Positions 51,879 to 60,126 of a stretch of 64,000 nt of DNA are shown here, piece by piece (position 1 is the first letter of the stretch; each line of letters begins with the position of its first letter). The stretch is from assembly GCA_015055965.1 (NCBI GenBank), contig SVHG01000011.1:9104-73103 (forward strand). Reading direction: 5' to 3'. A program made the position numbers and the translations under genes. Origin of the DNA: Clostridiales bacterium. Its GTDB lineage: Bacteria; Bacillota; Clostridia; Christensenellales; Borkfalkiaceae. Under the pieces are notes generated by a model, which saw only the letters and a program-made list of their open reading frames with translations, was not told where the DNA came from and searched no databases.

Positions 51879-53927
51879 ATGAAAAAATCTTTCTTTAAAA
51901 AAATATTCAGCATACTGCTTTGCTTTGCGTTGTTATTTTGTGGCGCTTGCGAAGAAGAATATGAAGATAGCCAGCAGGTTTGCGAGCATGAATGGAAGGA
52001 AGCAACCTGTGAAAGGGCAAAATATTGCAAAAATTGCTATTTAGAAGAGGGCGGTCCTTTGGGGCACGATTGGGCGGAAGCAACCTGCTTTAGTTCAAAA
52101 AAATGTAAGCGTTGCGATAAAACCAGCGGCATTCATCTTAACCACGAAGGGGGGGAAGCTACCTGCAGTAAAAGGGCTATTTGCGATAATTGTAACCAAG
52201 AGTACGGTTTTAAGCTAAACCATTCCTTAAAGGATGGCGTGTGTGAGGACTGCGGATACGAACACAGCTCTACCGATAGCAGTTATTTTGATTTTACTTT
52301 GTTAGAAAACGGCAGTTATTCAATCAAGGTTAAGGATAAAGAAAATTTACCTACTAAAGTAGTAATCCCAGCCACTTATGAAAACGCGTCGGTAACCCAA
52401 ATAGAAAGAAGAGGGTTTGCAAGCTGTCTAAACCTTGAAGAGATAGAAATACCCACTTCGGTAACTCAAATAGAGGAAGAAGCCTTTTTAAATTGCCCAA
52501 GCTTAATAGAAATCGCCTTACCGGAAGGGGTAAGCGAAATAAAAAAGGATACCTTTTTATATTGTGTTTCTTTAAACAGAATAAAAATACCCTCAACCTT
52601 AACTTATATAGCAAAAGACGCCTTTTTTGCTTGCTATAACCTTCACGAAACTCATCTTGCAGACGTTGGCTCTTGGTTTAATGTATCCTTTGAAGAAAGT
52701 AACGCTAATCCCATTATTAAAAGCAGATATTTCTACTTTGAAAATCAAATGGTAAGGGAAATGATCATACCCGAAGGGGTAGAGAAAATCAACAAGTACG
52801 TGTTTGCTTATAGCGTTATAGAAAGACTAGAAATTGCAAATACGGTTATTTCAATAGATAGCTACGCATTTTATAACTGTGGAAGGTTAAAGGAAATTAC
52901 CTGCAAAGAAAACACTCCTTTATACAATATTTACAGTAATGCTTTTGCCGGCTGTGGTAATCTTGAAACGGTTGATTTTAGTAATGCACTCCGTTTGTCA
53001 AATATAGAATCAAATGCATTTCAAAATTGTAATAACGTAAAACGTGTTTACGCCCATAATTTAAGAAGTTGGATGAATATTAATTTTGAAGATGGAGATT
53101 CAAACCCGCTTAACAGTGATGCGGAATTATATCTTGAAGGTGAGCTTTTAGAAGACTTGCATATTCCATTTTTTACTTATAAAATCAACCAATACGCATT
53201 TTACTGCTGTGGATCTCTTAAGAGATTATTCTTGAACCCAGATACGAGAGAAATTATGCCTTACGCCTTTGCGGGGTGTGATTTATTAGAAGAGATTCAT
53301 TTTGTAAAAAATGCCAACTTGGTCGCAATAGACGGCTATTCTTTTATAGGTTGCGATATGCTATCGGAAGTAAACGTGCCTGCTACCGTTAAATTCGTTG
53401 GTGTTCACGCCTTTTCTGAGTGCAGTAAATTAAGGTCTGTTATTTTTGATTCGGGAAGTAAAGTTACCTCTTTGGGCGATTGTTTTTCTAGTTGCCCGGA
53501 ACTAGAGCACTTTAAACTTCCGGATAATTTACAATATTTAAGCGAAAGCTTTACTTCTTCAAAAAAGCTATTGCAAAAAGAAGGAGGAGTGCTTTACGTT
53601 GATAACTGGGCAGTTGGTGTTAGTGAAAAGGTTAAAACGATTAGACTTAAAGATGGAACGAAGGGGGTTGGCGTTGGTATTCCTTACTATATAGCTCAAG
53701 AGCTTAAAAAAATATATATTCCCGAAAGCGTAATGTATATATCTCAGGGTGCTTTTTCCTCTTGTAAGTCTGCCATCTTTTACTGCGAAGCGCAATCTAA
53801 ACCAAAAACGTGGATAGTTGATTGGAAGCCCCAAGAATGCTCTGTAATTTGGGGTTATACTGAAGAATCAACGGATAGCTCTTCTTCAACCAGCAGCTCA
53901 AATAACTCTAACTCCAGCGCAAGCTAA
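51879..53927 (+). CDS. BspA-like leucine-rich-repeat lipoprotein, copy 2
   Basis: 682 residues. It opens MKKSFFKKIFSILLCFALLF, almost as in copy 1, with a lipobox (FCGAC). The same CxxC repeat region follows (about 35-125, for example CKRCDKTSGIHLNHEGGEAT) and then LRR_5 repeats (AFLNCPSLIEIALPEGVSEI). The C-terminus has a serine/asparagine-rich tail (SSSSTSSSNNSNSSAS) that copy 1 lacks. Promoter, leader and signal peptide are near-identical to copy 1, whereas the repeats have diverged, so this is a tandem duplication followed by diversification. A surface adhesin or matrix protein is the likely role. Confidence 0.9.
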   Translation: MKKSFFKKIFSILLCFALLFCGACEEEYEDSQQVCEHEWKEATCERAKYCKNCYLEEGGPLGHDWAEATCFSSKKCKRCDKTSGIHLNHEGGEATCSKRAICDNCNQEYGFKLNHSLKDGVCEDCGYEHSSTDSSYFDFTLLENGSYSIKVKDKENLPTKVVIPATYENASVTQIERRGFASCLNLEEIEIPTSVTQIEEEAFLNCPSLIEIALPEGVSEIKKDTFLYCVSLNRIKIPSTLTYIAKDAFFACYNLHETHLADVGSWFNVSFEESNANPIIKSRYFYFENQMVREMIIPEGVEKINKYVFAYSVIERLEIANTVISIDSYAFYNCGRLKEITCKENTPLYNIYSNAFAGCGNLETVDFSNALRLSNIESNAFQNCNNVKRVYAHNLRSWMNINFEDGDSNPLNSDAELYLEGELLEDLHIPFFTYKINQYAFYCCGSLKRLFLNPDTREIMPYAFAGCDLLEEIHFVKNANLVAIDGYSFIGCDMLSEVNVPATVKFVGVHAFSECSKLRSVIFDSGSKVTSLGDCFSSCPELEHFKLPDNLQYLSESFTSSKKLLQKEGGVLYVDNWAVGVSEKVKTIRLKDGTKGVGVGIPYYIAQELKKIYIPESVMYISQGAFSSCKSAIFYCEAQSKPKTWIVDWKPQECSVIWGYTEESTDSSSSTSSSNNSNSSAS

Positions 53928-53954
53928 ACTATTAAAATTAACTTAAATAAAACA

Positions 53955-53996
53955 CGGCTAATATGCGTTAATCGCGCTATAGCCGTGTTTTTTTGT
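53955..53996 (+). terminator. Terminator of LRR copy 2, built on the dispersed motif
   Basis: CACGGCTAATATGCG pairs with CGCGCTATAGCCGTG (imperfectly) around TTAAT, followed by a run of T residues. Confidence 0.88.
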
Positions 53997-54073
53997 TTCT
54001 TTTTATTATAATTCGTAATTAAATTTAGCTTATAAGTATAAGAATTTTTTAAAACCGCTCGTTATAAAAACTG

Positions 54074-55192
54074 TTAATCAAGCTTTTTAATAAAGGATCT
54101 TCTGCGCTTGTGTTGAACGCTGGGGAAGTACTTCCATTGTGATTGAATGGGGTAGTTGTCTTCTAGGTTTAGATTGGTTTCGCAGTATTCAATATCCTTT
54201 TCGTGCATAAGGTTAATAAGCCCGTCTAGCACTATGCTGTTAACGCCAAGATTTCTATATTTGGGTAGCACCGCAATAAGAGCAAGGTCTAAGTGCTTGG
54301 GGTTTTTTATAACCTTAAGTAGTTTTGCTAAGGTGCGCGGTGTAAGCTTACCGTTACCGCCGGCAAGAGCGTCGCCGATAGAAGGGAAGCATAAACCGAA
54401 AGCAACAACGTTATCCTTTTTATCTAAAATAGCGCCAACGTAGTCTAATTTTATAAGCAAATTAAACTGTGAAACGAGTTGTTTTTTCATTCTATCCGTA
54501 AAGGGAACTGTTCCGTAAAGCTCTTTATAGCCCTCGTCTAGAACGTAAAATATGCCGTCTTGGTAGCGCTTAAGAAAATCTCTAGTGTTTTTTGCCGTTG
54601 CAAGTCTAAGCTCGTATTTTTGCATAACGAGCTCTTTTATTCTAGTTATTTTTTGGTTTTTTTCGGGCTTAAAAAGCCTAAATTCCACCCAGTCCGTTTC
54701 CTTTTGGTAGCCTTGCGCTTCTATTAGCTTTTGATAGTAGGGGTGGTTATACTGCTCTTCAAAGGTGTTATTCCAAGAAAAGCCTTCAATTAATAAGCCC
54801 TCTCTTTCTAAGTCAGAAAAGCCAAGCGGACCGCAAATTGCAACGCATCCCTTACTCTTTGCCCAACCTTCTACCGCGTCAAATAGCTTGGCGGCAGCTT
54901 CTTGGTTATTAAGGCAGTCAAAGCGGGTAAACCTTGCGCGCACCTCGCCCATTTTTTGGTTAGACGCGTGTTGAATTATGCCCTGTATTCTGCCAACGTG
55001 CGTTTTACCCTCGTAAGCGTTAAAAAATACGCTTTCACAAGTGTCGTAATAAACGTTTTTCTTGGTAAAAATGCTCTTTTCATCAGCGTATAGCGGGGGT
55101 GTGTAACAGGGGTTGCCCTTATAAAGCTTATTTGGAAAATCCAAAAAGTTTTTTCTTTCGCGGTAATTATTTACCTCTTTAATAACAATCAT
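54074..55192 (-). CDS. GNAT-like acyltransferase family protein
   Basis: 372 residues. The opening KEVNNYRERKNFLDFPNKLY and the following NPCYTPPLYADEKSIFTKKN are typical of a large uncharacterised GNAT-like family found in many Bacteroidota and Clostridia. The motif GPLGFSDLEREGLLIEGF lies near residues 120-137. Later, IAVLPKYRNLGVNSIVLDGL resembles an acetyl-CoA-binding motif A (RxxGxG/A variant). It is cytoplasmic with no membrane segment. Substrate and role are unknown. It stands alone on the minus strand. Confidence 0.75.
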   Translation of the reverse strand: MIVIKEVNNYRERKNFLDFPNKLYKGNPCYTPPLYADEKSIFTKKNVYYDTCESVFFNAYEGKTHVGRIQGIIQHASNQKMGEVRARFTRFDCLNNQEAAAKLFDAVEGWAKSKGCVAICGPLGFSDLEREGLLIEGFSWNNTFEEQYNHPYYQKLIEAQGYQKETDWVEFRLFKPEKNQKITRIKELVMQKYELRLATAKNTRDFLKRYQDGIFYVLDEGYKELYGTVPFTDRMKKQLVSQFNLLIKLDYVGAILDKKDNVVAFGLCFPSIGDALAGGNGKLTPRTLAKLLKVIKNPKHLDLALIAVLPKYRNLGVNSIVLDGLINLMHEKDIEYCETNLNLEDNYPIQSQWKYFPSVQHKRRRSFIKKLD

Positions 55193-55599
55193 AATATCCT
55201 TCTTTTCGTGTGGGTTGCTTTTGCAACCTATAATAAATTATATCACTTTACACTCAGAATGTAAAGACATTTTAAAAATACTTAGCAAAACAAGATATTC
55301 TGCTCAATAATCATACATTTTTATTACTTAAACAGCTATATTAAAGGAAGTATAACGGTTTAAAATGCGTAAAAATTTTTACGGCACAAGGGTAAAATTC
55401 CTATAATACTTAACGGCGGTGAGGAAGGTAAAGCTCCCGTTGGTAGTTAACGGCGGTTGTAACTGTAAAAAACCGTTAGTAGTTATTGACGGTGGGGAGG
55501 GTAAAGCTCCTATCGGTAGTTATCGGCGGTTGTAACTGTAAAAAACCGTTGGTAGTTATTGGCGGTTGTAAATATAAAGCGCCTTTGGTAGATAAATAA
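55193..55599. other. Intergenic region holding a 37-nt tandem repeat
   Basis: The first 200 bp are AT-rich with no recognisable content; the tandem array listed next fills most of the rest. Confidence 0.6.
55412..55594. repeat. Tandem array of five 35-38-nt units
   Basis: Units begin with an ACGGCGGT-type word and end with GGTAGTTA. They alternate between two types: one with AGGAAGGTAAAGCTCC and one with TGTAACTGTAAAAAACCG. Adjoining arms pair, for example CCGTTggtagttAACGG. There are no non-repeated spacers, so this is not a CRISPR array. Confidence 0.85.
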
Positions 55600-56442
55600 T
55601 TAAGGGAATAAATGCTTGCATATTTCGCCAACGCTATCGTATAGGCGGTAGCATGAAATAACCGCTTGGCTTTCTTCTTGCGAAAGGTAAAGTCTTTCTC
55701 CGTTGAGTTTTTTTATTTCTAGGGTATAAAGGGTAAAGCTATCGGTAAAGGCAAGCAGCTTTTTTAAGGAAGTGTTTTCGTTAACAACCAAATGCTTGCA
55801 TTCCTTAACGCACTTAGAAGATAGGCTTTGTACAAAATAAGCGCGTACGTATGCGTTTTCTTTGGTCTTTTGTAGCGTTCCTGCCACGATAAAGGCGCAA
55901 AAGAATAAAATAGATAGGTTTGGCGTTTTAATAATTAGTGAATAAATAAAAAGGGCAAGTAAAATAGCAGCAATAAAAAGCCCGCTTATTTTTGCTATTA
56001 AAAGGCTGGTTTTACGCTTTAGTTTTAAAGAAAGTATTGCAGTTAAAATTCTTCCGCCGTCTAACGGATAGGCGGGTAGCAGATTAATCGTGAATATGCA
56101 AAGGTTAGAAAAAACTACCGTTTCAAGGTATGGGTAAAACTCCGGCACAAGCCAAAATAGGCAAGTAAAAGCAATGCAAACGCAAAGGTTTGCAAGCGGG
56201 CCGTAAAGGGCAATTTTAATCTCGTCTTTATAAGAAAGTCCCTCTATAGCGCCGTTAACTACCGCTCCGTAGGGCATAAGTGATATTTTATTCATCTTAT
56301 AACCAAGCCTTTCTGCCGCTATTGCATGCCCAAGCTCGTGAATAAGTGCGGTAAGTGTAAAGTTTAAAAATAAAAATACTTTGCCCCGAAGAGCAAAGTA
56401 TATGCCGAACAGAAAAAATAACGGATGAATAGATATTCTCAT
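55600..56442 (-). CDS. SpoIVFB-like M50 site-2 protease
   Basis: 280 residues. About six membrane segments; the zinc motif HELGH is in LTALIHELGHAIAAERLG (about residues 33-50) and the distant ligand in NLLPAYPLDGGRILTAI (about 140). A C-terminal cytoplasmic region of about 90 residues could be a CBS-like or regulatory domain, as in SpoIVFB. In Bacillus, SpoIVFB activates sigma-K in the mother cell. It overlaps the SpoIVFA-like gene by one base. The family and partner are clear; whether it functions in sporulation here is inference. Confidence 0.88.
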   Translation of the reverse strand: MRISIHPLFFLFGIYFALRGKVFLFLNFTLTALIHELGHAIAAERLGYKMNKISLMPYGAVVNGAIEGLSYKDEIKIALYGPLANLCVCIAFTCLFWLVPEFYPYLETVVFSNLCIFTINLLPAYPLDGGRILTAILSLKLKRKTSLLIAKISGLFIAAILLALFIYSLIIKTPNLSILFFCAFIVAGTLQKTKENAYVRAYFVQSLSSKCVKECKHLVVNENTSLKKLLAFTDSFTLYTLEIKKLNGERLYLSQEESQAVISCYRLYDSVGEICKHLFP

Positions 56443-57281
56443 TATTTATTAAACACTATCGAATTTTCTACCGTTGCGTAGTCGGTTAAAAGACTTGCTC
56501 CGTTATAAAGATATACCTTTGCGCTGTTTTTAACGTAGCCAATAGGCAAATGGCGTGAAATTTCTTCGCCTAACGCAAAGTAAACCATATCTAACCCTTC
56601 TACAACGCTAGAAAAACTGTTGCTATGTTCAACGGTAACGGTATAAGTGCCGTTTTCTGCGCGCTCAACGGCAGAAACCTTGCCGTCACATACGGGGTAA
56701 AGTGAATATTCGCCGTTAATTGCAATAGCGCCGTTTTCTAAGGTTACACCGCTAACGTCCGCAATAGGAATGGTAAGCGAAAAATCGCTATAGGAAAGCT
56801 CGTTTGCAGTTAGATCCTCACTTTGAAAAACGCTTTTAAAAAGAGTGTTCATTCCGCTGTTTTCCCAAAATAAATTGGTTAATATAATAGCGGAAATAAG
56901 GGCGAAAATAGCAACCACTTGAGCGGAAATAAACGCCTTAAAGCGCCTTTCCTTTTTGCTAACGGCTTCGTCGTAAACGGTGGGTAAATTTTCGCTTTCA
57001 CTTGCGCTTTGGGTATAAGAATTATCAAAATCGCAATTTGCGTTATCTAACGCGGTAGTTTCTTGCGTGCATTCGTTGCTGTTCTTTACGCTATCGTTAT
57101 CTGCGGTAAAGGAAGGGCTTTCGTTTGCCATTTCGTTTGCAATTTTAGCGTTAACCGCTTTAACCAGCCTTTTCTTTTTAAAAAAAGGGCGTTTGCGCTT
57201 AAAAGAATATTCACAGGTAGAAATGGGTATTTCTATCATTTTAGCGTACTCAATACTGTTTTCCAAAATTTTTGCCTCCAT
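56442..57281 (-). CDS. SpoIVFA-like / degenerate LytM-domain membrane protein
   Basis: 279 residues. A charged cytoplasmic N-terminus of about 130 residues is followed by one membrane segment (FISAQVVAIFALISAIILTN) and an extracytoplasmic C-terminal domain resembling a degenerate LytM/M23 fold (CDGKVSAVERAENGTYTVTV, VEGLDMVYFALGEEISRHLP). The active-site histidines of LytM appear to be missing, as in SpoIVFA, which inhibits SpoIVFB until cleaved. The one-base overlap with the SpoIVFB-like gene supports a complex. Confidence 0.78.
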   Translation of the reverse strand: MEAKILENSIEYAKMIEIPISTCEYSFKRKRPFFKKKRLVKAVNAKIANEMANESPSFTADNDSVKNSNECTQETTALDNANCDFDNSYTQSASESENLPTVYDEAVSKKERRFKAFISAQVVAIFALISAIILTNLFWENSGMNTLFKSVFQSEDLTANELSYSDFSLTIPIADVSGVTLENGAIAINGEYSLYPVCDGKVSAVERAENGTYTVTVEHSNSFSSVVEGLDMVYFALGEEISRHLPIGYVKNSAKVYLYNGASLLTDYATVENSIVFNK

Positions 57282-57351
57282 AATCTTGCTATACTCTATG
57301 CTAAAAACAAAAATAATAGAACGAAAATTTTTTTCAATTTACAAATAGCGG

Positions 57352-57380
57352 TTTACTATATTTTGCCGTTATGGTATAAT
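57352..57380 (+). promoter_or_regulatory. Promoter of the DUF2726 gene
   Basis: TTTACT and TATAAT are 17 bp apart, giving a leader of about 210 nt before the gene. Confidence 0.7.
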
Positions 57381-57460
57381 TAAAGCAGTTTTTAGTTGCA
57401 TAAACAAAAGGCGGGTGTTTTTAAGTTTAATTAATGATAAGCCAAATCCCCCTATTTCTT

Positions 57461-57590
57461 TTACAAAATTCGACAAAATATTACAAAATAATTTAAAATA
57501 ATTCATTTTGTTACACCGTTCGATAAATTGCAACGAAAATCAACAAAAACCAACAAAATACACCAAAAAATACTATAATATAACAAAAAA
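57461..57590 (+). repeat. Phased A-tract region
   Basis: Blocks such as TTACAAAATT, CGACAAAATA, TTACAAAATA, ATTTAAAATA and later CAACGAAAAT, CAACAAAAAC, CAACAAAATA, CACCAAAAAA recur at ten-base spacing. A-tracts in phase with the helix are expected to give strongly bent DNA. Confidence 0.8.
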
Positions 57591-57600
57591 CACAGGGAAG

Positions 57601-58128
57601 ATGATGATAAATAATCTGTTAACAACGGTTACCCAAGAGGATATTATTAAAATAGCAATAGCGGTTGGCGTTCTTGCGCTGATATTAATTATTGCGCGCT
57701 ATTTATATAAAAAGAGTAAAGAGCCCAACTATTTTGTAAAGGATAGACTGCTTACCGATACAGAGCTTGCATATTATAACGTAATACGCGAGCTAATAGA
57801 TAGCCGTTTTATTATTTTACCCCAAATAAACCTTGCTTCCGTATTAGATAAAAAGGGGGGCGGAAATTTTAGAACGGAGCTGTTTAGAAATATAGACTTC
57901 GGCGTTTTTGACGGCGAGCTTCATCCCATATTTTTAATAGAAATTAACGATAACACGCATTTAAGAAAGGATAGAAAGGAAAGGGATAAGCGCGTTAACA
58001 AAATTTGCAAAAAGGCGGGCATACCCTTAGTTACCTTTTGGGTTAGGGATGGAATAAACGAAAGCGAAATGTACCGCGAGTTAAAAAACGCGTTAAACCG
58101 CGGATTAAAAGAGCTTTATGATAGATAA
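57601..58128 (+). CDS. DUF2726 nuclease-fold membrane protein
   Basis: The ORF opens at 57508, but the ATGATG at 57601 preceded by CAGGGAAG is the likelier start, giving 175 residues. A membrane segment (about residues 15-35, IKIAIAVGVLALILIIARYL) is followed by the DUF2726 domain: LTDTELAYYNVIRELIDSRF, IILPQINLASVLDKKG, FGVFDGELHPIFLIEINDNT and HLRKDRKERDKRVNKICKKA. The domain belongs to the PD-(D/E)XK-like restriction endonuclease fold; DF(G)VFD and EIND are candidate catalytic elements. Its role is unknown; a nucleic-acid-processing activity tethered to the membrane is possible. Confidence 0.82.
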   Translation: MMINNLLTTVTQEDIIKIAIAVGVLALILIIARYLYKKSKEPNYFVKDRLLTDTELAYYNVIRELIDSRFIILPQINLASVLDKKGGGNFRTELFRNIDFGVFDGELHPIFLIEINDNTHLRKDRKERDKRVNKICKKAGIPLVTFWVRDGINESEMYRELKNALNRGLKELYDR

Positions 58129-58224
58129 AGGCAAGTAAAAAAGTAATAACTTGGCAAAAAAATAAAAATAGTTTAAAAAAGTGGAATATTTTTGAAAAAA
58201 ACTATATACAAATTTAAAAAAGTG

Positions 58225-58233
58225 TGATATAAT
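58225..58233 (+). promoter_or_regulatory. Extended -10 promoter of the ferredoxin gene
   Basis: TGATATAAT is a TGnTATAAT extended -10, about 57 bp before the ferredoxin start. No -35 is recognisable, as is common in this promoter class. Confidence 0.6.
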
Positions 58234-58289
58234 AACGTTATTAAAAAAGCGTTATTCAAAATATAACGTAAATATGTGGAGGTAACACC

Positions 58290-58460
58290 ATGGCTTTTAA
58301 AATTACAGATGCTTGTATTTCTTGTGGCGCTTGCGCTGCTGAATGTCCCGTTGGCGCTATTAGCGAAGGCGATACTAGTTACGTAGTTGATTCAAGTGCT
58401 TGCATTTCTTGTGGCGCTTGCGCATCAGCATGCCCCGTTGGCGCTCCCGTAGAAGAATAA
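58290..58460 (+). CDS. 2[4Fe-4S] clostridial ferredoxin
   Basis: 56 residues, too short for the ORF track. It has two CxxCxxCxxxCP motifs: ACISCGACAAECPVGAI and ACISCGACASACPVGAP. It carries electrons at low potential in anaerobes, for example from pyruvate:ferredoxin oxidoreductase (nifJ at 26461). A TGTGGAGGTAACACC ribosome site precedes the ATG. The two halves are near-identical at DNA level, the usual internal duplication of this family. A terminator follows. Confidence 0.97.
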   Translation: MAFKITDACISCGACAAECPVGAISEGDTSYVVDSSACISCGACASACPVGAPVEE

Positions 58461-58484
58461 TTTCTACTAGCAAAGCAGAAAAAG

Positions 58485-58507
58485 AAACCGCAGTAATGCG
58501 GTTTTTT
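58485..58507 (+). terminator. Terminator of the ferredoxin gene
   Basis: AAACCGCA pairs perfectly with TGCGGTTT around GTAA, followed by T residues. Confidence 0.93.
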
Positions 58508-58567
58508 TGCTTTTTATACATAAAATTTCTTCCCTTTGAATACTTTATACAAACAGGAGGTTCAAAG

Positions 58568-60049
58568 GTGGAAAATATTTTTAAACAGGTTAACTGCCCA
58601 TCAATTATAAAAATCACACATTCTTATCCCATATCGGTAGCTCTCGCGTTAGAGCAAGGAGTTGGGGATATACTTTCCCATCAAGCGGTGGCGTGCGTAA
58701 ATAGCGTTAGCTCTTCTAACGGCGTGGCAAGGGTAAACGGCGTTGCCTTCTTTAATATATTATATAAGGAAGAGGGTAAGATTTTATCTTACGAAAGTAG
58801 CGCAGAGCTTGCTTTTGAAATAAGCGATTCCCGCATTAGCGCAGATAGCTTGGTAAATCTTAATATTTACGTAAAAAATTCTGCAGTAACAAAGGGGGCA
58901 AACGGGTTAGAAATAACCGCTCAAATTCACGCAGAGGGCTATTTTAACTGTCCGCGCGCAATTTCCTTTTTAGAGGATATAGAAGGGGCTGTGGTTAAAA
59001 AGGGGGAAATAACACCTTTAACCTGTGTTAAGTGTTTTACCGCTACTGCTCAGGTAGACGGCGAAAAATCATACCCGTTTTTTATAGAAAGGGTTATTTA
59101 TCACAGCGAATGCGCAAGGGTAACCAACGCAATATCTGCAACCGGTGAAATTATAGTAGAAGGGGAAATAACAAGTGAGCTTTTACTGCTTAAGCGCAAC
59201 GGCGAACGGGCGTTAGAAAGAATAGTAACCCCCTTTAGATACGAGGTAGACTGCGAGGCTTCAGAGCCAAATCATTTAGTAAACGCCTTCGTTAGCGTTA
59301 ACCAAGCGACCTTTAAAATCTCTTCTGAAGAAGAGGCAAACAGCGCGGAAATTGCTTGTGAATACTCTTTGTTTGTAAGTGGCGTGTTAACTGCTCAAAC
59401 TGCCGTTAACTGCGTTATAGACGGCTTTTCTACCACAAACGAGCTGGATTTTGAAAGCGAAAAGGAAGAAATTACCCGCTTATTAGAAACGCGCGCAATA
59501 AAGCATAAGCACTTTGGCGAGGGGGATATAACCCTGGGGCTAACGGATAGCGTTATTGCAACCGCCTTTTGCGCGGTAGAGGAGCTAGAGATAAAAAAGG
59601 AACAGCCCGCTAACGTTGATATAAACGGTGTTGCCACTTGCTTCGTTATAGTAAAAAAAGAGGACGGCGAGCTTTACGGCGAAAGAGTTCAAGCCCCCTT
59701 TTTCGTAACGGTAGAAAGCGATCAAGCCCCCGTTTTTGCAAACGCGCAAATTCATGGCGCTGTTGCAAGGAATTTAGAAGGTAAGTGCCTTTTAGAGTTT
59801 GAAATTATTTTAACCTTAACTAGCGCTAAGCAGGAAGAGGTTGTTTTAACCGTTAACGCAATAGAAGGGGAAGAGCGCGATCAAAAGAGCTCTGCTATTT
59901 CCGTTGTGTTTATAAACCAAGGGGACGATTTATGGGCAGTTTGCAAAAAGGCGCTTGCAAGCGAGCAGGTAATTTTAGCAGATAATCCGGACGTAACCTT
60001 CCCCGCAAAAGCAGATAAAGCAGTCGTGGTTTACAGAAAACTACAGTAA
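58568..60049 (+). CDS. SPOCS (DUF3794) and LysM-like spore-coat-type protein
   Basis: The listed ORF opens at 58400 inside the ferredoxin gene. The GTG at 58568 is preceded by an AGGAGGTTCAAAG ribosome site and starts MENIFKQVNCPSIIKI, giving 493 residues. It contains successive SPOCS/DUF3794 domains (GVARVNGVAFFNILYKEEGK; VDINGVATCFVIVKKEDG) and a C-terminal LysM-like segment (FINQGDDLWAVCKKALASEQ). SipL of Clostridioides and the SpoVID-type coat morphogenetic proteins have this arrangement, so a role in spore coat assembly is likely but unproven. The stop at 60049 is followed by a weak hairpin. Confidence 0.82.
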   Translation: MENIFKQVNCPSIIKITHSYPISVALALEQGVGDILSHQAVACVNSVSSSNGVARVNGVAFFNILYKEEGKILSYESSAELAFEISDSRISADSLVNLNIYVKNSAVTKGANGLEITAQIHAEGYFNCPRAISFLEDIEGAVVKKGEITPLTCVKCFTATAQVDGEKSYPFFIERVIYHSECARVTNAISATGEIIVEGEITSELLLLKRNGERALERIVTPFRYEVDCEASEPNHLVNAFVSVNQATFKISSEEEANSAEIACEYSLFVSGVLTAQTAVNCVIDGFSTTNELDFESEKEEITRLLETRAIKHKHFGEGDITLGLTDSVIATAFCAVEELEIKKEQPANVDINGVATCFVIVKKEDGELYGERVQAPFFVTVESDQAPVFANAQIHGAVARNLEGKCLLEFEIILTLTSAKQEEVVLTVNAIEGEERDQKSSAISVVFINQGDDLWAVCKKALASEQVILADNPDVTFPAKADKAVVVYRKLQ

Positions 60050-60093
60050 AAGCAGGGCTTTGTTTTAAAAAGCCTTTAATATAAGCAAATAAC

Positions 60094-60122
60094 TTGCAAA
60101 AAGAAAGAAAAGGTGCTACAAT
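60094..60122 (+). promoter_or_regulatory. ispE promoter
   Basis: TTGCAA and TACAAT are 17 bp apart, about 127 bp before the ispE start. Confidence 0.75.
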
Positions 60123-60126
60123 GTTT

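Larger units (their letters stand above)
57282..57600. other. Divergent region with a promoter and phased A-tracts
   Basis: It contains a TTTACT-17-TATAAT promoter and a long series of blocks with A-tracts at ten-base intervals. No ORF seen. Confidence 0.6.

Noticed and set aside
55412-55594. Possible CRISPR array at the 37-nt repeats
   Set aside because: Units adjoin without unique spacers, they vary in sequence, and no cas gene is in the window.
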